DNA of 13,880 bases from CAZJYI01 sp964550025 (GCA_964550025.1 CAZJYI010000228.1:1-13880); one strand, 5' to 3'. Counted from the first letter of the stretch, positions 1 through 7,437 are shown. Notes: generated from the letters alone by a model not told the origin. Numbers and translations are program-made.

Positions 1-397
1 GTTGGCCGCCGATGCCAAGATGCCGCCGGAGAAGATCGCGGAGGAGATGAAGTACGCCGAGGAGCTTCGCAAGCTCGGAATGGACGATCTCGCGGACACG
101 GTGATAGACCGGGTCCCGGACCAGAAGAGCACTGCGGTCATCCTCGCGAAGTTCCAGGCGTTTATGCACCGACACCCGGACGACGAGAAGAAGCTGGAGG
201 CGTACGTCCGTAAGCGGTCAGGGGACGACCCCGAGCTCTACTGGATGATGAAGATCCGGCTGGCGGACGCCTACTGGGGGTGGGGCAAGCACAAGAAGTG
301 CCTCGATATCTACGGAGAGTTCATGAAGTTCTACCAGAAATGGACGGAACGGTCGAAGGAGATGGAGAAGCAGGATACCTCTTCTGGCGACAGATGA
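1..397 (+). CDS. C-terminal part of a TPR-like hypothetical protein (5' truncated by window edge)
   Basis: The frame is open from the first bases and ends at TGA 395-397, so the true start almost certainly lies outside the window. The visible 131 residues are charged and predicted helical, with A/L/Y spacing of the kind seen in tetratricopeptide repeats (PPEKIAEEMKYAEELRKLGM, then MKIRLADAYWGWGKHKKCLD near residues 82-101). A role as a protein-protein interaction scaffold follows only from the repeat type. The last ~20 residues are lysine/glutamate rich and end abruptly, so the protein may be shortened compared with longer TPR relatives. The stop overlaps ATG 394-396 of the next frame, which suggests co-transcription with the beta-helix gene downstream. 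No signal peptide can be judged because the N-terminus is missing. Confidence 0.6.
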   Translation, partial: LAADAKMPPEKIAEEMKYAEELRKLGMDDLADTVIDRVPDQKSTAVILAKFQAFMHRHPDDEKKLEAYVRKRSGDDPELYWMMKIRLADAYWGWGKHKKCLDIYGEFMKFYQKWTERSKEMEKQDTSSGDR

Positions 398-432
398 AGG
401 GTCGTCTGCGCCTGATGAAGAAGGGGTTGCAC

Positions 433-1157
433 ATGCGGCGGGCAATGCTTGGCTTGTTCCTGCCGGCGATGGCGGCGGTGGCCTTCGCCGAAACGCGGTA
501 CGTCGACGCCACGCGCCCGGATGACGCCGGCGACGGTCTGTCGTGGACCACCGCCAAGCACACGATCCAGGCCGCCATCAACGCCTCCTCGCCCGGTGAC
601 ACCATCTCGGTCACCAACGGCACCTACGCACCCATCAGCACCACCAACCAGGCGATCATCATCCAGAGCGTCAATGGAGTCGAAGCGACGACCATAGACG
701 GCGGCAACACAAGCCGCTGCGCCACGCTGGGAGAATACGGCGGCCATACCAATACCATCCTGGTCGGATTCACGTTGAGGGACGGGAGGTCAGACTTCGG
801 CGGAGGCGTTTATCGGGGGACACTGCGTGATTGCGTGCTCACGAGCAATACGGCGTCCGGCGATGGGGCGGGGCTTATTGCGGCACGCTGAAGAATTGCA
901 CGTTGACGGGCAACACGGACGGAGACAACCATGCGGCCTGGCAGGAATACCTGGGCGGGACCGTGCCCACGAGCGGCGTTTCGGCATTCATGGCTCGTGT
1001 TGCCGTCACGGGCGGTGTGGCTGTCGTCACCTGGGAACCGGACCTCCGCCCCGACCGTGTTTACACAATCGAGGGGAGAGCAAGTCTGACGCACGGAGAG
1101 TGGGGCGTAACCAACCCCGCCAGCCGTGTCTTCCGCGTTGGAGCGGCGATGCCGTAG
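433..1157 (+). pseudogene. Frameshifted, shortened right-handed beta-helix surface protein
   Basis: ATG 433 follows AAGGGG (421-426) and opens a signal peptide (MRRAMLGLFLPAMAAVAFA). Next come YVDATRPDDAGDGLSWTTAK and IQAAINASSPGDTISVTNGT, the usual entry to a pectate-lyase-like parallel beta-helix, then coils of the G-x-L-x-[DN]-C type (GTLRDCVLTSNTASGDG). This frame stops at 891. A frame one base over, open from 831 to 1157, continues the same repeat (AYCGTLKNCTLTGNT) and a C-terminal module with a calcium-loop-like DGDNHAAWQEYLGGT and an all-beta tail. One extra G in the G-runs at 865-873 would restore a DGGGAYC reading and join both parts. Only about two to three coils are present, so the repeat array is also contracted. 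It is probably an exported surface protein, dead unless the indel is a sequencing error. Confidence 0.75.
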
Positions 1158-1178
1158 CGGGAAACGGAAGGGGAACAG

Positions 1179-1859
1179 ATGAAGATGACACCGATACGAC
1201 TGACCGCGATGGTCGCCGGGCTTCTGGTAGTGGCCATTGCCGTACTCATCACGGTGGGTGTCGCGTATCACTACGTCATGAGGGCCGCGTTTGCCCACCT
1301 ATCCAGGCCGTCCGATGAATTGCAGCAGGCGGTGCACAGTTTCCATGACCGGCATGAGCGGGTTCCGGCTGACATGAAGGAACTTGGCGCGCACGCCGCA
1401 AGCAACGGATTGCCTCTCGATGCCGAGTCTTATGGCACCGTGACCTTTGCCCGGACGAACGACTACATCCGGATCGACTACCGCAGGAAGTACGCTTCGG
1501 GGCACTGCTATGTTCTCCTGGATGACGACGAGACGGGGCTCCCAAGAAGCCGTGGCTCCCTTGGCGGGCTGGTGGGGCATTTCCACAGCGCGAACGGGAG
1601 GCTCCCCCGGTCGATGCAGGAACTGCGGGAGCACATCCGCAAACACGAGCTCGACTTCGATATCGACGCCTACGAGAGAATTGCCGTCAGGCGCAAGCTC
1701 TTCGGGCGTGTGCGGATCGAGTACGAGACGAAACCCGTGGGACCGAGAAGCTCGTCGGGATACTCCGAATGCGACATATCGAGCCTGACGACAATGCCGG
1801 TCCAGGTGCGAGAACCGGCAGTCGACGATGAACCGCAATCCGCGGAGGGAGACGAATGA
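1179..1859 (+). CDS. Membrane-anchored protein with an internal duplicated domain
   Basis: This 226-aa product starts at ATG 1179, preceded by GGAAGGGG (1166-1173). Residues 8-33 form one strong transmembrane helix, so the rest is probably extracytoplasmic. Two tandem copies of a ~57-residue unit follow: residues 48-105 (HSFHDRHERVPADMKELGAH, ending YIRIDYRRKY) and 128-186 (GHFHSANGRLPRSMQELREH, ending RVRIEYETKP). Both share an F-H-x-x-x-x-R-[VL]-P-x-[SD]-M-x-E-L core, then a [DN]-Y or R-V-R-I-[DE]-Y beta edge. The tail (187-226) is serine and acid rich. The R-x-P-x-x-M-x-E-L pattern resembles small helical units in prepilin-like or envelope proteins, but I do not recognise a named family. 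TGA overlaps the next ATG as ATGA, so the two genes are translationally coupled. Confidence 0.8.
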   Translation: MKMTPIRLTAMVAGLLVVAIAVLITVGVAYHYVMRAAFAHLSRPSDELQQAVHSFHDRHERVPADMKELGAHAASNGLPLDAESYGTVTFARTNDYIRIDYRRKYASGHCYVLLDDDETGLPRSRGSLGGLVGHFHSANGRLPRSMQELREHIRKHELDFDIDAYERIAVRRKLFGRVRIEYETKPVGPRSSSGYSECDISSLTTMPVQVREPAVDDEPQSAEGDE

Positions 1860-3286
1860 GAATCCTGTCTCTCTCCCTGGTCGCTGCGGCCGCGGTTGTC
1901 GGCGCCGAACCCCGGAGCTTCGAGACGTCGGTGCGCGAGTTCAGCGCAAAGCGCCACACGCTGGCAAAGGAGCTCTCCGAAGATCTCGATCTGCCCCTTC
2001 CCCGCGAGGCAACTGACTTCTTCCTCGCCGCGACGACGGGCCGGTGGCATTCGGTTTCGAACCGTTTCGAGAGCCTGAAGGAGACGGGTGCCTATTCGCG
2101 TGCAATTCCGGCACTGCGCAACGAGCTGTGGGCACCGGTGCATGAGACCATCGGGATATGGGAGATCTGGGAGGGGTGGAACAGGGACTCGGAGCTCCTG
2201 GCGATGCTCCACGAACCGGTCTTGTCGTCGATTCCCGAGGGGAGCATCTACTTCGGCGGGACAGACTACGGGCGCTTCGTCATCACGACCGCGAACGCCC
2301 TGAAGGACCCTGAACCGGTCTACTGTATAACGCAGAACGCCCTCGCGGACAGCATCTACCCCTCGCATCTTCGTGCCGTATACGGCGACAGGATCTGGTT
2401 GCCGAGCAAGCGGGATTCCGCGCGCGCCTTCCAGCGATATGTCGAGGAGGTCCGGAGCGGGAAGCGGCCCAAGAACGCCGAACTGAAGATCGTTGACGGC
2501 CGGGTCCATGTATCAGGTGCCCTCGGCGTCATGGAGATCAACGGCATTCTCTGCGAGATGATCTTCGAGCACAACAGAAACAAGCACGCGTTCTTCGTCG
2601 AGGAAAGCTACGTCCTGAACTGGATGTATCCCTACCTTGAACCGCACGGTTTGATCATGAAACTCAATGCGAAACGACTCGACAAGCTGTCGGACGAGGT
2701 CGTCGCTCGAGACCGACAGTTCTGGGCCGGGTACGAGAAACGGTTGATGGAGCACCCGCGATTCGGCGACAACCCCGAGGCGCGAAAAGCGTTTTCGAAG
2801 CTCCGTTCCGCAATTGCGGGACTGTATGCACACCACAGAATGGCGGACGAGGCCGAAGCCGCCTTTCGGCAGGCCATACGGCTCTGCCCCGTGTCGCCCG
2901 AGGCGAGCTTCCGGCTGGCGAAGCTGTACGAGGACGCGGGCAGGACCGACCTGGCTCTCGAGCTTATGAGGGACTATGTCAGCCGAAAGCCTCCCCACGG
3001 ACTGGAGAAAGCCGAGGATTACGTTGCCGCACTCGAGAAGAGGCAGCCGTTGACTTCGGAAGAAGAGGGAGAAGTCGAGGAGTTGATCCGTCAGCTTGGG
3101 GAGGGGGACGCAGGCATGAGGCGCCGCGCCAGGAAGAAGCTGGAGAGCTTCGGAAGACGCGCCCTGCCAGTGCTGAAGCGGCACGCCGAAGCCAGAGACC
3201 CCGAAGTCAGGATCACCATCAGTGAGATAGCCAGGGAGATCGAGGAGTCTGCGGGACAGGGCGGGGGGCGATTTGAAAGAGAATGA
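1856..3286 (+). CDS. Exported DUF2723-C-like protein with TPR and HEAT-like C-terminus
   Basis: The start ATG 1856 lies inside ATGA and is preceded by GGAGGG (1844-1849). The 476-aa product has a signal peptide (residues 1-17, MRILSLSLVAAAAVVGAEP) and no membrane span. Residues ~50-270 hold a conserved block with GSIYFGGTDYGRFVIT, CITQNALADSIYPSHLRAVYG, KRPKNAELKI, GALGVMEINGIL and MYPYLEPHGLIMKLN. From memory this matches the soluble C-terminal portion of multi-membrane DUF2723 (TMEM260-like) proteins of Verrucomicrobia, here free of the membrane half. Residues 315-378 form TPR helices (AIAGLYAHHRMADEAEAAFR). Residues 403-465 resemble a HEAT-like unit (RQLGEGDAGMRRRARKKLE). A periplasmic binding or scaffold role is inferred; no catalytic residue is claimed. 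A named enzymatic function should not be transferred from DUF2723. Confidence 0.85.
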   Translation: MRILSLSLVAAAAVVGAEPRSFETSVREFSAKRHTLAKELSEDLDLPLPREATDFFLAATTGRWHSVSNRFESLKETGAYSRAIPALRNELWAPVHETIGIWEIWEGWNRDSELLAMLHEPVLSSIPEGSIYFGGTDYGRFVITTANALKDPEPVYCITQNALADSIYPSHLRAVYGDRIWLPSKRDSARAFQRYVEEVRSGKRPKNAELKIVDGRVHVSGALGVMEINGILCEMIFEHNRNKHAFFVEESYVLNWMYPYLEPHGLIMKLNAKRLDKLSDEVVARDRQFWAGYEKRLMEHPRFGDNPEARKAFSKLRSAIAGLYAHHRMADEAEAAFRQAIRLCPVSPEASFRLAKLYEDAGRTDLALELMRDYVSRKPPHGLEKAEDYVAALEKRQPLTSEEEGEVEELIRQLGEGDAGMRRRARKKLESFGRRALPVLKRHAEARDPEVRITISEIAREIEESAGQGGGRFERE

Positions 3287-3310
3287 GGACCAATTCAGGC
3301 TGAGGAGCGA

Positions 3311-3949
3311 ATGAAGCGTACCGGTTTGGCACTCCTGTGCTCTTTCTGCGTGGCAAACCTGTGCGCCGCAGGAACGAACTCGAGCTTCTCATGCATCTAC
3401 GAAACCGAGAGGCAGCTTGAGCGTCTTTCTGCCGATCAGGAAGCGCTTATTGCCAGGCTCGCAAACAGACACGTAGCCACGAACCGTCAGGTTTGGTTCG
3501 TTCTCGTCGCGGATAGCGGTTCCCGGTTTCACGTGAACGTCTATTACACCCCGGATTCGAAAGCAGGCAGGATTCAGACAGGCAAGATGGTCTCGCTTGA
3601 CTCCATGTTCATCATCGAGGGGACATTCCCAGTCGGTAGCCCCGACACGTACTACTGGGTAGCGCCTGGCGATGGGAATGAAGCCGCCGAGCCGTCATCT
3701 GCGCACCTGCCCTTTGTCGTGGAAGGGGAGCTGCCCGACCAGAGCATTCTGGCAATCGTCGATCTCGCCCGTTCTCAGCTTGAGACGTCAGACGGCCCAA
3801 TCATGTCCATTCGGCGTCAGGGAACCGGCTCTTTTGAGGTGACGACGGCATCAAGCAGGCGGCCCCTGGCCGGTCGCGGTGCCATCCTGGTCATCGGCAA
3901 GAAGGATGGACGATGGACGATAGTCCGGCGCGGCTGGTGGTTGTCCTGA
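3311..3949 (+). CDS. Exported hypothetical protein, conserved-looking C-terminal beta domain
   Basis: ATG 3311 follows GAGGAG (3302-3307) and lies 24 nt after the previous stop, in the same apparent operon. The 212-aa product opens with a signal peptide (MKRTGLALLCSFCVANLCAA, cleavage near residue 20). A short helical stretch (ERQLERLSADQEALIARLAN) is followed by a beta-rich body. The C-terminus (SFEVTTASSRRPLAGRGAIL, then GKKDGRWTIVRRGWWLS) alternates small and aromatic residues, like the last strands of NTF2-like or cystatin-like folds that end in a W-x-[IV]-[VL] strand. That comparison is by eye only. No catalytic motif is visible and the function is unknown. Location is probably periplasmic or secreted. 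Confidence 0.75.
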   Translation: MKRTGLALLCSFCVANLCAAGTNSSFSCIYETERQLERLSADQEALIARLANRHVATNRQVWFVLVADSGSRFHVNVYYTPDSKAGRIQTGKMVSLDSMFIIEGTFPVGSPDTYYWVAPGDGNEAAEPSSAHLPFVVEGELPDQSILAIVDLARSQLETSDGPIMSIRRQGTGSFEVTTASSRRPLAGRGAILVIGKKDGRWTIVRRGWWLS

Positions 3950-4000
3950 GAGGGGTGAAGTCCGACCGCGGTAGGAGAGAGAGGTCGAAAGGAGGCAAAC

Positions 4001-4306
4001 GTGGGATGGGGAAGAACGCTGTTTCTGGGTGACATGGGCAACCGGCTCGATATTGAGGACACGGAGCGCGACGTCTCTCATCTGAAGCGAGAGATCGCCG
4101 GCGCATTCCAGAAGGACATGTCCCAGGACAGGAAGATCAATGCGCTGGTGGCCGAGAACGCCGAGCTCAAACTCTACCTTGCCTCCATCATCCGCCTGCT
4201 GACGGCAAAAGGCGTCGTCTCCGACGAAGAGCTCAGGGCCATGGTCGACGCCGTTGATGCCGAGGACGGGAGGTCGGATGGTCGGCTCGACGGTGCCATC
4301 GTCTGA
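4001..4306 (+). CDS. Small soluble coiled-coil protein, GTG start
   Basis: The start is GTG 4001, chosen because an almost ideal Shine-Dalgarno AAAGGAGG (3988-3995 region) lies about six bases upstream and because the protein then begins MGWGRTLFLGDMGNRLDIED. I recall that N-terminus recurring in small uncharacterised proteins of PVC and other bacteria. The 101-aa product has no signal peptide. Residues 18-70 form an amphipathic helix with heptad spacing (ERDVSHLKREIAGAFQKDMS, then AENAELKLYLASIIRLLTAK), consistent with a dimeric coiled coil. The C-terminal ~25 residues are acidic. It is likely cytoplasmic, possibly an assembly or adaptor subunit, but no function is known to me. It starts 52 nt after the previous stop. 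Confidence 0.8.
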   Translation: MGWGRTLFLGDMGNRLDIEDTERDVSHLKREIAGAFQKDMSQDRKINALVAENAELKLYLASIIRLLTAKGVVSDEELRAMVDAVDAEDGRSDGRLDGAIV

Positions 4307-4351
4307 ACGACTGCCCTTTGTGCGGGTGAACGCGGGAAGTCGGAGACACAG

Positions 4352-4591
4352 ATGGACGGGAGTGGAATGGCCGAGAGTAGTATGGATCCCCGGCGGGTTC
4401 GCGATCCGTGGTTCTGCTTGCCTGTGCTTTTCTGCATGCTTATGGATGCGGCCGTTTCCCTGGCGTGCCAGCCATCCGCCTATTGGCAGGACCCAAGCTG
4501 CATCCATGAGGGCAACGCCACGTGGGCGCTCCTTCTCGCCAAAGGGCCGGCGGCAAGGGCGAGTTCTCCTTGTCTTTCCGTTTTTCTGTGA
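4352..4591 (+). pseudogene. Remnant of a small integral membrane protein, broken at its 3' side
   Basis: The frame from 4352 (alternative ATG 4382) encodes 79 residues. The middle, DPWFCLPVLFCMLMDAAVSL followed by ACQPSAYWQDPSCIHEGNAT and WALLLAKGP, looks like the first third of a small multi-span membrane protein. The pattern is one hydrophobic helix, a Q-P-x-x-Y-W-x-x-[PD] loop, then an E-G-N motif leading toward a second helix. I recall this layout from uncharacterised PVC membrane proteins. After KGP the hydrophobic second helix never appears. The frame instead runs into sequence resembling a dispersed intergenic repeat (~4570-4620) and stops. I therefore call it a truncated gene rather than a functional small protein. 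An independent short protein is possible but less likely. Confidence 0.4.
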
Positions 4592-4622
4592 AGGTTCTGG
4601 TCCGTGGCAGCAGTATTAGGTG
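4566..4622 (+). repeat. Possible dispersed intergenic repeat at the break of the membrane-protein remnant
   Basis: The stretch reads CCTTGTCTTTCCG, then TTTTTCTGTGAAGG, then TTCTGGTCCGTGGCAGCA. It is pyrimidine-rich, non-coding in appearance, and resembles intergenic sequence I remember recurring in PVC-type genomes (a CTTCACRGAAAAACGGAAAG type on the opposite strand). Only one copy is in this window, so its repeat nature rests on memory and is unproven. Confidence 0.3.
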
Positions 4623-4674
4623 TGGTTTTTGCGCTGGCCGCAGGACGGTCACGACTGGCAACGCAAACTGAAGA

Positions 4675-5823
4675 ATGAAGACGGCACACATACTTGCCGT
4701 GGTCTTGGCGGCCACCGGAGCCATGGCCGACAGCCCCTACTCAGGTGTCGATCGTGCGACCGTCCCCACCAACGTCCCCGTCGGCGACCTCGTGGGCACC
4801 TACCGTGCGGGCGGCAAGCGCGGTCCCGACACCCCGGCGTGCCTGCGGAAGCAACGAGCGAACAAAGCACAACGCAACGTAGCCGCAGCCAAACGGGTAT
4901 TCGGACAGGATCGACAGGATGGCCCATCCCATCCCGTAGATCCTGTAAATCCCGTCAAGAAAACAAGAAGGTGGCCGGTTGTAGTACAAACGCAGACAGT
5001 CGATTTCGGGATCTTCTGGCCGCCTCTGGACCGCACCGAAGCCGCCAAAACGAAGACAAGACCTCTTCTGAAGGGACGCCTCAGCCTGGAGCCGGAGAAG
5101 CTCGGTCTGGGCTGGACCGCCGTGTTCCGGATCGCCCTGACGCGGCCCTCCGACGAAGCGGGACGATGGTTCTGGAACGCGCGACTGGCCTTTCCCGAGT
5201 ACGACTGGATGAGCCAGGTCAGGGTCTGGGACACCGACCGCAAATGGCTGTGGCCCAATCTGCCGTATCTCCTCAGGATTCGCGGGAAGGAGCGGGTCGA
5301 GCGCTATGGCGGGATCGACCCCGGCAAAGGGGTGGACAACGACTTCGCCGCGGTGCTGGTCCGAGACCTCGGTGCCGGCGAACAAAGCGGAAGCGCAGAC
5401 ACGAGGAAGACGCCGCTGGTTTCCGCGGAATGGCATCCCGTTGGAGCAGTGCAAACGGACAGGCGGACGCTTGTCCATACCGCGACGTCTGATGAGTTCA
5501 CCATCTACCTGGGCGGCACCGGAGAAGAAGCCGGTGGGGGCACAGCAGGGATCTGGCTCATCTACGCTGACTTCCTCGGCGCGAAGCCGCCCAAGACCTG
5601 GCCGCAGGACCCCGAGTATGCGGGAGGCATCCTTGCCTACTTCGAGGTGCAATGGGCGTTCGGTCGCAACGGCGTCCCGAAGGTCACGGTGCAGCAAACG
5701 AAGCCTATACGGGGAACTGGCTTCGATTGGAAACGTTGGGGCAACCGGGCGCGGGCTTCAGACGGTTCGAAGGCGTCGGCCAGACTCTCCGATCTTCCCT
5801 CCAACGTCACCCCACCCCAATGA
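4675..5823 (+). CDS. Secreted hypothetical protein carrying an in-frame repeat insertion
   Basis: The 382-aa frame starts at ATG 4675 with a clear signal peptide (MKTAHILAVVLAATGAMAD); the ribosome site is weak (TGAAGA). Residues 20-50 (PYSGVDRATVPTNVPVGDLV, then GTYRAGGKRG) are followed by a basic low-complexity stretch, and residues 77-94 are encoded by a palindromic element (4904-4956). The globular part begins near residue 97 and is beta-rich with many tryptophans (LAFPEYDWMSQVRVWDTDRK, EFTIYLGGTGEEAGGGTAGI, ILAYFEVQWAFGRNG). No enzyme motif is seen. The tryptophan-rich beta pattern would suit a carbohydrate-binding or jelly-roll surface protein, but that is speculation. The region 50-100 looks like spliced-in sequence, so the gene could be a fusion of a leader remnant and a separate downstream domain. 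Confidence 0.65.
   Translation: MKTAHILAVVLAATGAMADSPYSGVDRATVPTNVPVGDLVGTYRAGGKRGPDTPACLRKQRANKAQRNVAAAKRVFGQDRQDGPSHPVDPVNPVKKTRRWPVVVQTQTVDFGIFWPPLDRTEAAKTKTRPLLKGRLSLEPEKLGLGWTAVFRIALTRPSDEAGRWFWNARLAFPEYDWMSQVRVWDTDRKWLWPNLPYLLRIRGKERVERYGGIDPGKGVDNDFAAVLVRDLGAGEQSGSADTRKTPLVSAEWHPVGAVQTDRRTLVHTATSDEFTIYLGGTGEEAGGGTAGIWLIYADFLGAKPPKTWPQDPEYAGGILAYFEVQWAFGRNGVPKVTVQQTKPIRGTGFDWKRWGNRARASDGSKASARLSDLPSNVTPPQ
4904..4956. repeat. REP-like inverted repeat (ACAGGAT family) inside a coding frame
   Basis: The left arm GACAGGATCGACAGGAT (4904-4920) and the reverse complement of the right arm 4940-4956 match at 14 of 17 positions, around a 19-nt loop. Each arm holds two ACAGGAT-like units. The element stays open in the surrounding frame and encodes HPVDPVNPVKK-type sequence. 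ACAGGAT/ATCCTGT palindromes of this kind are dispersed elements in many bacterial genomes as I recall; only one copy is visible here. Confidence 0.7.
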
Positions 5824-5920
5824 TTCGCCCGCGGCAGCCGTACCCATGATGTACGGAAAAGGTGGGCGCTTCCCGCGGTAAGGGGCTGTGGGGGACGTTA
5901 CCGCCGGAAGGGAGCGGACG

Positions 5921-6607
5921 ATGAGAACTGTGACGGTAGCTGTCCTTGCCTGGTGCCTGGCATGCGGGATCGCCTTTGGTCAGGACGAAGTCTTCATGAT
6001 GGACGATTGCCATGCCTCCGTGATGATCGACATTGATTACGACCCGCCCATAGCACTGCGCAAGACCGGCGATTTCCTGGTCCTGCGCGTGAAAGTGGAG
6101 AACGACTCCAGGGATCCCGAGGCGAGGAAGCGTGAGATGGACGAGACTCTGCTCCGTCTTGTCAAGGCAGCCGGATTAACCGGGCGATTCGAACTGCATT
6201 CCGGGGAGTACGCCCTGACCCCGAAGAACCACGGCCTCGCACTCTCGGAGGACGGGAGCCGCCCGGACACGTCGTACGCGCACCTCTTCATCAAGGTGCC
6301 CCTTGCCGCGGAGGACGACGTTCCGAAGCTCACGCAGGAATTGCAGGAGTTCGTGACCGCCGCTGAAGTCTCGGGACGGACACAGTTGAGTCCGGGCAAA
6401 GTCGGATTGAGCGTAGTCAACCCGGAGCAGTACCGCTACGAGCTTCTGGAACTGATCGCCAAGGATATCTCCAGGCTCTCGGAGATCTTCGGGGGCGCCT
6501 ACGGTTTCGAAGTCAAAGGGTTGGACAGGAGGCTGGGCGTCAGGCGCGTGAGCGTGACCCAGGTCGAACTGTACCTGAAGTACAGCTTCTCGATGCGTTC
6601 GCGCTGA
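5921..6607 (+). CDS. Exported protein with a possible SIMPL/DUF541-like fold
   Basis: I place the start at ATG 5921, not the upstream GTG 5888, because GGAAGGGAG (5906-5914) sits six bases before it and the signal peptide (MRTVTVAVLAWCLACGIAFG) then begins at residue 1. The mature protein is 208 residues of alternating strands and helices: FLVLRVKVENDSRDPEARKR, helix DETLLRLVKAAGLTG, strand YAHLFIKVPLA, helix KLTQELQEFVTAAEV, and YELLELIAKDISRLSEIFGG followed by a final strand region. A strand, then a helix of the 'xAxxxxxxLxxxLxxxG' type, repeated, and a late long helix, is reminiscent of periplasmic SIMPL (DUF541) proteins, but the resemblance is weak and by eye. It is the last rightward gene before the strands converge. 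The function is unknown. Confidence 0.75.
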   Translation: MRTVTVAVLAWCLACGIAFGQDEVFMMDDCHASVMIDIDYDPPIALRKTGDFLVLRVKVENDSRDPEARKREMDETLLRLVKAAGLTGRFELHSGEYALTPKNHGLALSEDGSRPDTSYAHLFIKVPLAAEDDVPKLTQELQEFVTAAEVSGRTQLSPGKVGLSVVNPEQYRYELLELIAKDISRLSEIFGGAYGFEVKGLDRRLGVRRVSVTQVELYLKYSFSMRSR

Positions 6608-6741
6608 GTGGACTCCTCTTTTTACAGGATCTTTGCATCTCCATGACAACCCGCTGCCGGTGATAGCGTACGCTGGCGGCATGAAACCGGCTGCCACCTC
6701 TTGTGACGGGTCCTCCCATGCTCGAGACCCGGCGCAGATCT

Positions 6742-7110
6742 TCACATCAGAACGGGGTCCATCCGCGACAGCGACTCGATTTCGACTTCATGGAACCAGA
6801 GCCGGAAGCGCACCGACAGGTTCCTGGTACTCACGTCAAGCGACGACAAGTCAGCATTCGCGGGCCAGTCCATGTTCTCGATGGACCCTGCCTTGAGATG
6901 CTCGCCAATCATGGCGGGCGTGACCTGGGCGTAGGATGTGAAGTTGCTCACGGACATGACTTCATCGCGGGCATCCTCCAGGAGACGCAGGTTGCTTACG
7001 CAGCGGCGGGTGCACCTCTCCTCATGTCTGTCCCACATCGGAAGGACGACGGAACACGCAAAGGCGAGTACGGCGACCAATAGGCCTGCGATGATGCCCA
7101 GTCGTTTCAT
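6742..7110 (-). CDS. Pseudopilin-like membrane-anchored small protein
   Basis: The start is ATG at 7110, preceded on the minus strand by GGGGGAG; the upstream in-frame codons lack a ribosome site. The 122-aa product has one N-terminal helix (MKRLGIIAGLLVAVLAFACS), then a basic cysteine-bearing turn (ERCTRRCVSNLRLLEDARDE) and a helix leading to TPAMIGEHLKAG. The order R-x-C-x-x-N-L-R-x-[IL]-[DE]-x-A, then a short loop, then 'hxxYLKxG', recalls small type II/IV pseudopilins of PVC bacteria. The canonical prepilin cleavage motif (G-F-T-L-x-E) is absent, so it could not be processed like a true pilin. ATG overlaps the upstream stop as ATGA, so it is the last gene of the leftward operon. Confidence 0.7.
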   Translation of the reverse strand: MKRLGIIAGLLVAVLAFACSVVLPMWDRHEERCTRRCVSNLRLLEDARDEVMSVSNFTSYAQVTPAMIGEHLKAGSIENMDWPANADLSSLDVSTRNLSVRFRLWFHEVEIESLSRMDPVLM

Positions 7111-7421
7111 CGCTCTCCCCCATATTCTCCCCACCACCTGGCAAACTCCGGGTTGACCTGCCGGTTCTCAAGCAGCACGGGTGGGGCGATCGGGAGATAG
7201 CAGTAACGACGCACCCATGGGCTGTTGCGCTTCACGCTGCGGATGATCGCCGGTATCGCCCGCGGCCCCACGCCCACGATCCTGTCGCACCCACGCCGTC
7301 CCGACGCCTCGCCCTTCTTGTCGGCGAAGCAAAGCGACCCGACGACAATGGACGGCCACAGGAGCCAGCCAAGAAAGCCGGCTACGCAGACCAGGCCTAG
7401 TGCTATGGCTGTCTTCCGCAT
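7107..7421 (-). CDS. Membrane-anchored small protein with one HEAT-like unit
   Basis: This 104-aa product starts at ATG 7421, with only a weak upstream ribosome site. Residues 1-27 form a hydrophobic anchor or signal (MRKTAIALGLVCVAGFLGWL). Residues ~48-66 (RIVGVGPRAIPAIIRSVKRN) have the G-x-x-A-[IV]-P-x-[IL]-[IL] pattern typical of a single HEAT or PBS-lyase-like helix pair, followed by WVRRYCYLPIA. A single unit is too short for a solenoid, so it is probably a degenerate or capped fragment. The stop overlaps the next start by four bases. The function is unknown and an envelope location is inferred. A cluster of three hairpins (7438-7507) lies just upstream of this start. Confidence 0.65.
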   Translation of the reverse strand: MRKTAIALGLVCVAGFLGWLLWPSIVVGSLCFADKKGEASGRRGCDRIVGVGPRAIPAIIRSVKRNSPWVRRYCYLPIAPPVLLENRQVNPEFARWWGEYGGER

Positions 7422-7437
7422 CAGGTTTCACTGGGGG

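Noticed and set aside
4620..5492. A 290-residue plus-strand frame overlapping the secreted protein gene.
   Set aside because: It is Arg/Ser/Gly-rich, lacks a start signal, and is the +1 shadow of 4675-5823.
4741..5697. A 318-residue minus-strand frame opposite the secreted protein gene.
   Set aside because: The plus-strand frame has a signal peptide and protein-like composition; the antisense frame is a codon-bias shadow.
6650..6692. GCCGGT/ACCGGC inverted repeat between the convergent genes as a bidirectional terminator.
   Set aside because: The arms are short with a long loop and there is no T-run on either side; the structure is not convincing.
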